A DNA stretch of 64,000 bases from Branchiostoma floridae (taxonomy: Eukaryota > Chordata > Leptocardii > Amphioxiformes > Branchiostomatidae), in NCBI RefSeq assembly GCF_000003815.2, contig NC_049980.1, positions 18,053,831 to 18,117,830 on the forward strand, in the 5' to 3' direction. The notes under the pieces were generated by a model. It searched no databases. It was not told the DNA's origin and saw only the letters and a program-made list of their open reading frames with translations. Both the position numbers and the translations under genes were made by a program. Positions 1 to 12,100 of this stretch are shown here, piece by piece; the first letter of the stretch is position 1, and the number at the start of each line of letters is the position of its first letter.

Positions 1-174
1 TTTCATTTTACATTGTGAACAAAACACTTCACTGTCGTCTTACTTTTCCCTTGAAGGGTCTTCAAGAATATTTAATGTTTAGCAGTAACATTCTTTTTCA
101 TTATCATAAAAAATATACCAGTATCAAATCAAGGACTTAGTAGTAGACCTGTATACAGTGTATGAGACACCTAC
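1..174 (-). other. Intron within split TIL
   Basis: Continuation of the intron after E88; AT-rich and I see no exon or repeat in it. Confidence 0.6.
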
Positions 175-3100
175 CTGTAGCAATGACAGGTCTCTTCACA
201 ACGGAATGCACAGCCATATACCCTCTTCTTACACTGGGCTGTAGAAAAAAAAAAGAAGGATACATTATTGAATGAACAGTAGGGCAAATACATACTGTAA
301 TATATAATTATGCTTCATTCAAAATCAGAATTACTTGGCTTGCTTGGCTTAGTGGCCAGTGACCCTGCCAACACTAGTAACAGCAGCTCCTGTCAATCAA
401 CCACTTGCATGTGACTGAAAAGGGTAACAGTCCAAAGGAGAGGACATTAATGTGTGGCGATAACAGTTTTCACTGTTACAGTATTGGGTAAATAGAGCTT
501 AGGGATTTTCCCCTTACATTGAATAAATTGTGTATATCATCTGTCTTCACATCACCTGTGAAATATTTCAGTTTTTCAATTAATAGATGAACTGCTTCAG
601 GATGGAAATTTCATAAGAACATCTGATAATCATTTTCCATTCAACTTTAAGAAAACAATTATTAGACCCAACGTACTTGTCATTTCTGTTGTGAACCATG
701 GCCTTGTTGTCTCAGGGACTGTAGACCACTCTGGCTTTGTTGTCTCAGGGTAGGTCTTCTCTGGCTCTGTAACCTCTGGCTTGGTGGTTTCAGGGTAGGT
801 CTTCTCTGGCTCTGTAACCTCTGGACGTGTGGTCTCAGGGTAGGTCTTCTCTGGCTCAGTAACCTCAGGCCTGGTAGTGGAGGATGGTGTTGTCACCTTC
901 CTTGGTGTTTTGTATGTAGTTGTCAGGACAGTAGTGTAGGTTTCTGGCTTGGTTGTCTCGGGGTAGGTCTTCTCTGGCTCAGTAACCTCTGGACGTGTGG
1001 TCTCAGGGTAGGTCTTCTCTGGCTCAGTAACCTCTGGCCTGGTGGTCTCAGGGTAGGTCTTCTCTGGCTCAGTAACCTCTGGACGTGTGGTCTCAGGGTA
1101 GGTCTTTTCTGGCTCAGTAACCTCTGGCCTGGTGGTCTCAGGGTAGGTCCTCTCTGGCTCAGTAACCTCAGGCTTGGTGGTCTCAGGGTAGGTCTTCTCT
1201 GGCTCAGTAACCTCTGGCTTAGTGGTCTCAGGGTAGGTCTTCTCTGGCTCAGTAACCTCTGGCCTGGTGGTCTCAGGGTAGGTCTTTTCTGGCTCAGTAA
1301 CCTCTGGCCTGGTGGTCTCAGGGTAGGTCTTTTCTGGCTCAGTAACCTCTGGCCTGGTGGTCTCAGGGTAGGTTCTCTCTGGCTCAGTAACCTCTGGACG
1401 TGTGGTTTCAGCCACAGTCGGAGTGGTTACCTTTCTGGTAGGCTTGGTTGTCTCACCTGTTGTGATAGCTGTTGACCTTGTTGTCGATATCGTTGTGGAA
1501 GATGTTGTGCACAAGTTTGAGCAGGTGAGCTTGTTTTCGTAGCAAGTACACATCTTACACTGAGTGACCTTTACTGTTGTACCAGCCTGGAAACAAACAA
1601 GATTTGATTACAGTGATAGTCTAATGCAATGTCAGTTGAGAGAGTTGCATAAATTTCAGGATATCATGGCTTTTATGAAAGTGATGAAAACAAGAAGAGA
1701 GACATACCGGCACAATGATTCCTTCGTCTGTGATACAGTCACATTGTGTAGGTTTCACACATGTGTAGAGATCCTTTCTGATGTAGCCAGGTGGGCATGT
1801 TGGACACTCACCGCACGTTGGCACACAAGCATTAGGATCATTTCTGTCACATTGAGTAATCTTGTGGCGATAACAGTGACAGGTCTCACGGCACTTGAAG
1901 GAGCAACCATAAATCCTCTTTCTGCATTCAGCTAAGAATACAAAAAAATTGTGTAATGAATAAATCTTGCTTCTATCATTGATAGTAAAAAATGATGCTC
2001 AGTGCTCAAATAGCATGCATGTGCATCAGTCCTAAGGTACCTGAAGATGAATGAATGTTTGTCACATCTTCGTAATATTGTTGAAGCAAGCCACAGAAGA
2101 GGTTTCTAATCAGTTTTCCTGGCACTGTTTGGATAACTTACTTGTGACAGTGGTATAGGTAGGTCTTGTTGTAAGCTCAGGGTAGGTCTTCTCTGGCTCT
2201 GTAACCTCAGGCCTGGTGGTCTCTGGGTAGGTCTTCTCTGGCTCAGTAACCTCAGGCCTGGTAGTCTCTGGGTAGGTCTTCTCTGGCTCAGTAACCTCTG
2301 GCTTGGTGGTCTCAGGGTAGGTCTTCTCTGGCTCAGTAACCTCAGGCCTGGTGGTCTCAGGGTAGGTCTTCTCTGGTTCAGTAACCTCAGGCCTGGTGGT
2401 CTCAGGGTAGGTCTTCTCTGGTTCAGTAACCTCTGGCCTTGTTGTCTGCACCTGAGTTGTGCCTGTTGTTGTCCCTGTATTGTGATAATTGTCAATTAGT
2501 GGAAATTAACTCACAGTAGTACTAGTTACCATAAGTACTGGCAATTTTTCATTAGTATACTCCTGTCACCTCAAGGACCACTAGGCCCAGAAGAGGATTT
2601 TGAGTGCACGTGGGTGAGTAATACCAATTCAAACAAATGTCAACTTCAAAGAGATACCTTCAATGAATGTTTATAAATAAATATGAATCCTGACCAATTC
2701 TCAAATAATGTCTTAATTCTTCCTTTGCATGCTCATCTTAAGATGATATTTTTCAAAACTACTTCATGCCCAAAAAAGAGGTCTGATTTAAATCATACGG
2801 TTATCAAGTTGGTTTTCTTACCTGGAGTTGTAACCTTACGAGGTGTGCGATATGTAGTTGTCTCTGGATTGGTTTGCTCAGGAGTTGTGCCCTCAGGCCT
2901 GGTGGTCTCAGGGTAGGTCTTCTCTGGCTCAGTAACCTCAGGCTTAGTGGTCTCTGGGTAGGTCTTCTCTGGCTCAGTAACCTCAGGCTTGGTGGTCTCA
3001 GGGTAGGTCTTTTCTGGCTCAGTAACCTCAGGCTTGGTGGTCTCAGGGTAGGTCTTCTCTGGCTCAGTAACCTCTGGCCTGGTGGTCTCAGGGTAGGTCT

Positions 3101-6100
3101 TCTCTGGCTCAGTAACCTCTGGCCTGGTGGTCTCAGGGTAGGTCTTCTCTGGTTCAGTAACCTCTGGCCTGGTGGTCTCAGGGTAGGTCCTCTCTGGCTC
3201 AGTAACCTCAGGCCTGGTGGTCTCAGGGTAGGTCCTCTCTGGTTCAGTAACCTCTGGCCTGGTGGTCTCTGGGTAGGTCCTCTCTGGCTCAGTGACCTCA
3301 GGCCTAGTTGTTGTACCCTCTGTTGTTACTTTGCGTGTTGGCTTTGTTGTCTCAACCTGTGTCTTTTCTGGTGTAGTTGTAGCTGTTGGCCTAGTGGTCC
3401 ACCCGGGAACAGATGTGGTTCCTGGTGTGGAGGCTGTCACCACTGTTGTTGTCTTCATTATGGTGGTTGTGCACAAATTCATGCATACCAGCCTATTGTT
3501 GTAGCATGTACACTTGTTGCACTGATCTATCAATTTTGTGGTGCCCGCCTGTGAAAAAGTAAAATACCACTTGTCAAATGAATATCAACATAACGACTAT
3601 TGATAAAACCATTCCTAATGACAGCATACTGAACATACATGTAAGAATATCAATCACTTTGACATGCTTTTTAACCTTAGAATGTATTCTGCAACCATCT
3701 ACACCATCAAAGCACTTACAGGTACAATAACTCCTCCAGCAGTGATGCAGTCACAATCAGTAGGTTTGACACATTTGTACAGGTCCTTCCTGATGTAGCC
3801 TGGTGGGCATCTTGGGCACTCGCCACATGTAGGCACGCATGCTTTAGGATCGTCCATGTCACACTGTGTAATCTTGTGACGGTAGCAGTGGCAGGTCTCC
3901 TCACATCTGAATGAGCAGCCATACACCTTCTTCTGACACTCAGCTGCACAAAATATATGACAATTGTTCAAACATGAGCCTCTTTAAAATCTATGATATT
4001 AAGATACTCATATTAACTTTCAAGACATTTTCTTTATTGTAAACTAGTTGTATTTGATCAAACTATCACTAACATCTATTATCATAATACCGGTACGTTT
4101 ACGACGATTTTTCTAGCCATACTGATTTGACAAATTGTCAACGCATCATTTTCTCCAGTTACATGTTGCTGTTATAGGTTACCCTTGCCACTTCTTCTGT
4201 GTAACTTTTCTGCCACTCTTGTCCTGCTAAAAGCGTAATATTGTAATTGTAACACGCCGCGGAATTACACGGCAAACGGGCGCGTGGTTGGGAGGGGGTA
4301 AAAAATACCGGTAGGAAGAAACACGACACAACTAACTGCCGCTATGTACATTTATACATCCTCTGATGTTCCTTCCTTTTCTGTCACTAAATGCATAAAA
4401 CATAAACCTGCATGAGCATACAAAATGTCATGAGAAAACGGACGTATACTGTCAAGAATTTTCATTCAACTTCTGTCCGTCACAACCGCTATGACGTAAC
4501 ACTTTACTGCTAGCGTAGATATAAAAATGGCGGGAAAATGGCTGCGTACGTTCAATTTTGCCCATTCAGTCGTAGATCCGGGCTATTATGCAACGGTTCT
4601 TCACACTTTTACATGAGTTGTAGGTCACCAACAGAAATTCAAGATTGTTGTTGAATCATTTTCGTCTTGTGCCGTGAGCATGTGTAATTATGATCTATAA
4701 ATTTGGCAATGAATGTGACAGTGTGTTCGTCCCACGACGAGCTGCCTACCCCGAAAAAGATACTGAAAACTTTTGGCCTTGTTGTCTTCGAATGCATTGT
4801 TATCAATGCTTTGTAAATGATGTATTGGACACCTAGATGTCTGAAGTGTGCACAGCTCAGAAATAACTATTGTTGCATGTGTAGATCTCTTTAAGTTCCA
4901 GTATTTTTAATCTACCGGTATAAGTCTTACTACCGGTATTATGCCAATGCATGTTACATAATATAAGCATCTTACATCACTTAATGTTGCCAGATTGCAG
5001 AAACTGTTCCTAATCATATTCTACTTCATCATGAACTCACTTGTGACAGATGTGTATGTTGGTGTTGTTGTCCATTCAGGACTGGTAGTCTCAGGGTAGG
5101 TTGTCTCTGGCTCAGTAACCTCTGGTCTGGTGGTCTCAGGGTAGGTCTTCTCTGGCTCAGTAACCTCAGGCTTAGTGGTCTCAGGATAGGTCTTCTCTGG
5201 CTCTGTAACCTCAGGCCTGGTTGTTGTAACTTGAGTTGTTCCTAAAATGTATTGTGTTTTAGCAGTTATGAACACTGTCATGCATTGTTTGGGTGGCATA
5301 CATGTAACAGTTATATATTATCAAGATTTCAGTCAGAATCTCCACACAATGTTTTGGGTAATCTTTGACCTAAGATGTCCCCTTGTAGCTGTCTCATTTT
5401 CTGTTGATTCTTCTCAGGAGCACTCATGTACATAACTTGTCAAAACAAGTTATGTACAAGTTCTGTGCATCTGTATTTTTTACATATCAGCTGATCCTAG
5501 AGGAAATCAAGTAAAAAACAGCACCTCAGTACCAAAAGATATCATTTAGCTTTTTTACCTGGTGTTGTAACCTTACGGGGTGTGCGATATGTGGTTGTCT
5601 CTGGATAGGTTTGCTCAGGAGTTGTGCCCTCTGGCCTGGTCGTCTCAGGGTAGGTCTTCTCTGGCTCAGTAACCTCAGGCTTGGTGGTCTCAGGGTAGGT
5701 CTTCTCTGGCTCAGTAACCTCTGGACGTGTGGTCTCAGGGTAGGTCTTCTCTGGCTCAGTAACCTCTGGACGTGTGGTCTCAGGATAGGTCTTCTCTGGC
5801 TCAGTAATCTCAGGCTTTGTGGTCTCAGGGTAGGTCTTCTCTGGCTCAGTGACCTCAGGCCTGGTGGTCTCAGGGTAGGTCTTCTCTGGCTCAGTAACCT
5901 CAGGCCTGGTGGTCTCAGGGTAGGTCCTCTCTGGCTCAGTAACCTCAGGCCTGGTGGTCTCAGGGTAGGTCTTCTCTGGTACAGTTGATGTAACAGTTGT
6001 CATTGTTGTTACTGAAGTGTTTTAGAATGAAAATTGTGAATTTAATTTCTGGATGAAAAAGAATGTATTTAGCATGGAATATAGCAAAGCATTCAGGTTG

Positions 6101-9100
6101 TCCTTATCATTTTTCTGGCAATATAATATTGTAGTGACATTATTAGTTCAAGAAATAAATGAAATTAAAAAAAATTAATGTCATGCATGTACAGTTGTTA
6201 TGTCTTTTATGAGTCTTTTATGTTGAAAACATGACAACAACCAGACACTTTGTATACAGCTGGGAAATGATGTTGCATCTGTAAACAGCTATAAGGTAAA
6301 CATAATTGCAACCTTTATCCTATATACACCACATAGGACTGCAAAAGCATTGGGATGACCTGGAGGGTGATTTTATATTCATCTCAAAATGGGATGGTTT
6401 GTTATAACGTTAGTACCTTCAGTAGTGACCTTCCGCTCTGGTTTTGTGGTAACCTCCGGATACGTTCTTGCTGGTGTTGTTGTGGATCTAACAGTTGTTA
6501 CTGTAGTCTCTGGGAGAGTACTGGTAACAGTGCTTACAGTTGTTGTTGTGGTACATTTGTCTGTGCACACCAGCCTGTTGTTGTAGCATCTACACTCCTT
6601 ACACTCGTTGATCACTTTGACTTCTCCAGCCTTAAGAATATTAATATAAAATTCAATATAAAATCATCATCATATCGTTTACTTGTAATGTGTAATGGCA
6701 AAATTTAGTCGCCAAAAATATCATTCACAGGATAGTCTCCAGGAATATTCACAGGGAGGGGTCAGGCACAGATAGCCAACATAGCATGACGATAGCCACA
6801 CGCGTAAGCACTCACTGGGTTGCATACAATGTACTTGGTGGTCTGTCATCTTCGCCCAGGAAATGTCCAAATATAAACCCCTCCCAGGCACTAGCTATTT
6901 CCTGCATTTTGAGGAACAAGTTTCATGATTTTTTCTCTTCTCTACAGCCTGCTACACCTATCCTTGAAAAACTAAATTCAATGCTAATTATCTTTTTTGT
7001 GAAGGTTTACCCAGGGAGAAACAAATTACCCAATGCTTGTTGAAAGATATGGAGGACCTTAATTCATATTCACCCAAATATTTGAGGAGTGAGACATTCA
7101 GAAATTCAGTTTTTAGCCTCCATCAGAAAGGCAACTTTCAGAAGTTCTAACAGATTAATATCTCTATTATGTACAGATTGATACCAATACAGACATAAGG
7201 AAAATGATAACATACAGGAACGACAACACCATCTTCAGTAATGCAATCACAGTCTGTTGGCTTCACGCATGTGTAGAGATCCTTCCTGATGTAGCCTGGT
7301 GGGCAAGATGGACACCTGCCACACGTGGGCACGCATGCTTTAGGATCATCTCTGTCACATTGGGTGATCTTGTGACGGTAACAGTGACAGGTCTCGTGGC
7401 ACTTGAAGGAGCAGCCATACACCTTCTTTACACACTCAGCTGAACAGGGAAAGGAATTTAGGTGATATGTTTAGTCTGCTTTTGTCTGAAACACAAAAAC
7501 TACTGAAAATTCTATTGTGTATATCAAGTTAGTCAGACTTACTGGTCAATCTAAAAACATAACAGTAACAGCAATGCTTCAATCTACCCCAGGACATTGC
7601 AGCAGGTGATAATGTTAACATAAGGACATCCCCATAATTTTGTAAGGCAAGGAAAAACTAACTTGTGACTGAAGTGTATGTTGGTGTTGTACTCCATTGA
7701 GGCTTGGTGGTCTCAGGGTAGGTCTTCTCTGGCCTGGTTGTTTCTGGGTAGGTCCTCTCTGGTTCAGTGACCTCTGGCCTAGTGGTCATCACCTGGGTTG
7801 TGCCTGTTGTTGTTCCTGTATTGAAACAATTTGTAAAGTATTAATTGGTAAAATGCCAAACTATCATCTGATATTGATCCTAACGATTGGGCTGAAAAAG
7901 GTGGTTGCTGACATTTTGATTTGTGTATGCCTTTGTGTTGGCATAAAGTTAAGCATTGTAATATGATTAGGACCAACACAGGTTAGCTTCCATTTTACTG
8001 TAAGTCTTAATTGGTATATGGATTATTGTCATTATTGTTGACAGTACTTTTCCAAAAACTATTACATTCCACTAACCACCCCTGATCAAGAACTCTCTGC
8101 ATTTGTAAACTACCTTTAAAGTACCCAATCATGTCAATCAGTAATTAAAAGAAATTTTCTTGCCTGGTGTTGTAACCTTACGAGGTGTGCGATATGTGGT
8201 TGTCTCTGGATAGGTTTGCTCAGGAGTTGTGCCCTCTGGCCTGGTGGTCTCAGGGTAGGTCTTCTCTGGCTCAGTAACCTCTGGCCTGGTGGTCTCAGGA
8301 TAGGTCCTCTCTGGCTCAGTAACCTCTGGCCTAGTGGTCTCAGGGTAGGTCCTCTCTGGCTCAGTAACCTCAGGCCTGGTGGTCTCAGGGTAGGTCTTCT
8401 CTGGCTCAGTAACCTCTGGCCTGGTGGTCTCAGGGTAGGTCTTCTCTGGCTCGGTAACCTCTGGCCTGGTGGTCTCAGGGTAGGTCTTCTCTGGCTCAGT
8501 AACCTCAGGCCTGGTGGTCTCAGGGTAGGTCCTCTCTGGCTCAGTGACCTCAGGCCTAGTTGTTGTACCCTCTGTTGTCACTTTGCGTGTAGCCTTTGTT
8601 GTCTCAACCTGTGTCTATTCTGGCGCAGTTGTAGCTGTTGCCCTAGTGGTCCACTCGGGAACAGATGTGGTTCCTGGTGTGGAGGCTGTCACCACTGTTG
8701 TTGTCTTCATTATGGTGGTTGTGCACAAATTCATGCATACCAGCCTATTGTTGTAGCATGTACACTTGTTGCACTGATCTATCAATTTTGTGGTGCCCGC
8801 CTGTGAAAAAGTAAAATAACATATTGATAAAACCATTCCTAATGACAGCATACTGAACATACATGTAAGAATATCAATCACTTTGACATGCTTTTTAACC
8901 TTAGAATGTATTCTGCAACCATCTACACCATCAAAGCACTTACAGGTACAATAACTCCTCCAGCTGTGATGCAGTCACAATCAGAAGGTTTGACACNNNN
9001 NNNNNNNNNNNNNNNNNNNNNNNNNNNNNNNNNNNNNNNNNNNNNNNNNNNNNNNNNNNNNNNNNNNNNNNNNNNNNNNNNNNNNNNNNNNNNNNNNNNN

Positions 9101-12100
9101 NNNNNNNNNNNNNNNNNNNNNNNNNNNNNNNNNNNNNNNNNNNNNNNNNNNNNNNNNNNNNNNNNNNNNNNNNNNNNNNNNNNNNNNNNNNNNNNNNNNN
9201 NNNNNNNNNNNNNNNNNNNNNNNNNNNNNNNNNNNNNNNNTCAAGGCATTTTCTTTATTGTAAACTAGTTGTGTTTGATCAAACTATCACTACATAATAT
9301 AAGCATCTACATCACTTAATGTTGCCAGATTGCAGAAACTGTTCCTAATCATATTCTAGCTCATCATGAACTCACTTGTAACAGATGTGTATGTTGGTGT
9401 TGTTGTCCATTCAGGACTGGTAGTCTCAGGGTAGGTTGTCTCTGGCTCAGTAACCTCAGGCCTGGTGGTCTCAGGGTATGTCTTCTCTGGCTCAGTAACC
9501 TCAGGCTTAGTGGTCTCAGGATAGGTCTTCTCTGGCTCTGTAACCTCAGGCCTGGTTGTTGTAACTTGAGTTGTTCCTAAAATGTATTGTGTTTTAGCAG
9601 TTATGAACACTGTCAGGCATTGTTTGGGTCCCATACATGTAACAGTTATATATTATTATCAAGCTTTCAGTCAGAATCTCCACACAATGTTTTGGGTAAT
9701 CTTTGACCTAATATGTCCCCTTGTAGCTGTCTCATTTTCTGTTGATTCTTCTCAGGAGTACTCATGTACATAACTTGTCAAAACAAGTTATGTACATGTT
9801 CTGTGCATCTGTATTTTTTACATATCAGCTGATCCTAGAGGAAATCAAGTAAAAAACAGCACCTCAGTACCAAAAGATATCATTTAGCTTTTTTACCTGG
9901 TGTTGTAACCTTACGGGGTGTGCGATATGTGGTTGTCTCTGGATAGGTTTGCTCAGGAGTTGTGCCCTCTGGCCTGGTGGTCTCAGGGTAGGTCTTCTCT
10001 GGCTCAGTAACCTCAGGCTTGGTGGTCTCAGGGTAGGTCTTCTCTGGCTCAGTAACCTCAGGCTTGGTGGTCTCAGGGTAGGTCTTCTCTGGCTCAGTAA
10101 CCTCAGGCCTGGTGGTCTCAGGGTAGGTCTTCTCTGGCTCAGTGACCTCAGGCTTTGTGGTCTCAGGGTAGGTCTTCTCTGGCTCAGTGACCTCAGGCTT
10201 TGTGGTCTCAGGGTAGGTCTTCTCTGGCTCAGTAACCTCAGGCCTGGTGGTCTCAGGGTAGGTCTTCTCTGGCTCAGTAACCTCTGGACGTGTGGTCTCA
10301 GGATAGGTCTTCTCTGGCTCAGTAACCTCAGGCCTAGTGGTCTCAGGGTAGGTCTTCTCTGGCTCAGTAACCTCAGGCCTGGTGGTCTCAGGGTAGGTCC
10401 TCTCTGGCTCAGTAACCTCAGGCCTGGTGGTCTCAGGGTAGGTCTTCTCTGGCTCAGTAACCTCTGGCCTGGTGGTCTCAGGGTAGGTCTTCTCTGGCTC
10501 AGTAACCTCAGGCCTGGTGGTCTCAGGGTAGGTCTTCTCTGGTACAGTTGATGTAACAGTTGTCATTGTTGTTACTGAAGTGTTTTAGAATGAAAATTGT
10601 GGATTTAATTTCTGGATGAAAAAGAATGTATTTAGCATGGAATATTATAGCAAAGCATTCAGGTTGTCCTTATCATTTTTCTGCCAATATAATATTGTAC
10701 ACTACATTATTAGTTCAAGAATAAATGACATTAAAAAGAAATTTATGTCATGCGTGTACAGTTGTTATGTCTTTTATGAGTCTTCTATGTTGAAAACATG
10801 ACAACAACCAGACACTTTGTATACAGCAGGGAAATGATGTTGCATCTGTAAACAGCTATAAGGTAAACATAATTGCAACCTTTATCCTATATGCACCACA
10901 TAGGACTGCAAAAGCATTGGGATGACCTGGAGGGTGACTTTATATTCATCTCAAAATGGGATGGTTTGTTATAACGTTAGTACCTTCAGTAGTGACCTTC
11001 CGCTCTGGTTTTGTAGTAACCTCCGGATACGTTCTTGCTGGTGTTGTTGTGGACCTAACAGTTGTTACTGTAGTCTCTGGGAGAGTACTGGTAACAGTGC
11101 TTACAGTTGTTGTGGTGGTACATTTGTCTGTGCACACCAGCCTGTTGTTGTAGCATCTACACTCCTTACACTCGTTGATCACCTTGACCTCTCCAGCCTA
11201 TAAGATTGATAGCCACACGGTAAGCACTCACTGAGTTGCATCCAATGTACTTGGTGATATGTCACCCTCCCCCAGAAAATGTCCAAATATCAACCCCTCC
11301 CAGACACTATTTCCTGCATTTTAAAGGACAAGTTTTATGATTTCTTTTCTCTGCAGCCTGCTACAGCTATCTTTGAAAGCTTAATGCTAATATATAATTA
11401 TCTTTTTTGTGAAGGTTTCTCCAAGAAGAAACAAGTTACCCTATGCTGGTGGAAAGATAAGGACCACCCTAATTCATATTTGCCCCAATATTTCAGGACT
11501 GAGAAGTTTAGGAATTCAGTTCTCAGCCTCCATCAGAAAGGCAACTTTCAGAAGTTTTACAGATTGATATTTCTATTATGTAAACAGATTGAGACCAATA
11601 CAGATAACGAAAATGATAACATACAGGAACAACGACACCATCTTCAGTAATGCAATCACAGTCTGTTGGCTTCACGCATGTGTATAGATCCTTCCTGATG
11701 TAGCCTGGTGGGCAAGATGGACACCTTCCACACGTGGGCACGCATGCATTAGGATCATCTCTGTCACACTGGGTTATCTTGTGACGGTAGCAGTGACAGG
11801 TCTCGTGGCACTTGAAGGAGCAGCCATACACCTTCTTTACACACTCAGCTGAACAGGAAAAGAAATTTAGGTGATATTTATAGTCCACTTCTGTCATAAG
11901 ATGAAAACACAAAAACTAACTGAAAATTCTATTGTGTACATTACGTTAATCAGACTTACTGATCAATTTAAAAACATAGCAAATTATAACAGCAATGCTT
12001 CAATATACCCCAGGATATTGCAGCAGGTAACATTGCTAACATACAGACATCCCCATTATATTGTTAGACAAGGAAAAACTAACTTGTGACTGAAGTGTAT

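Noticed and set aside
2874-3554. Long open frames on the plus strand over PTS exons (Leu/Trp/Gly-rich repeats such as GLRVGLLWLSN), also at 9949-10551, 32888-33727, 46201-46878 and elsewhere
   Set aside because: They are antisense shadows of 45-, 30- or 24-nt repeats. A period divisible by 3 keeps all frames open, and splice sites and cysteine modules support only the minus-strand frame.
8888-9268. Frame running through the N gap
   Set aside because: It is an artefact of unknown bases; only the minus-strand TIL end at 8944-8996 is supported.
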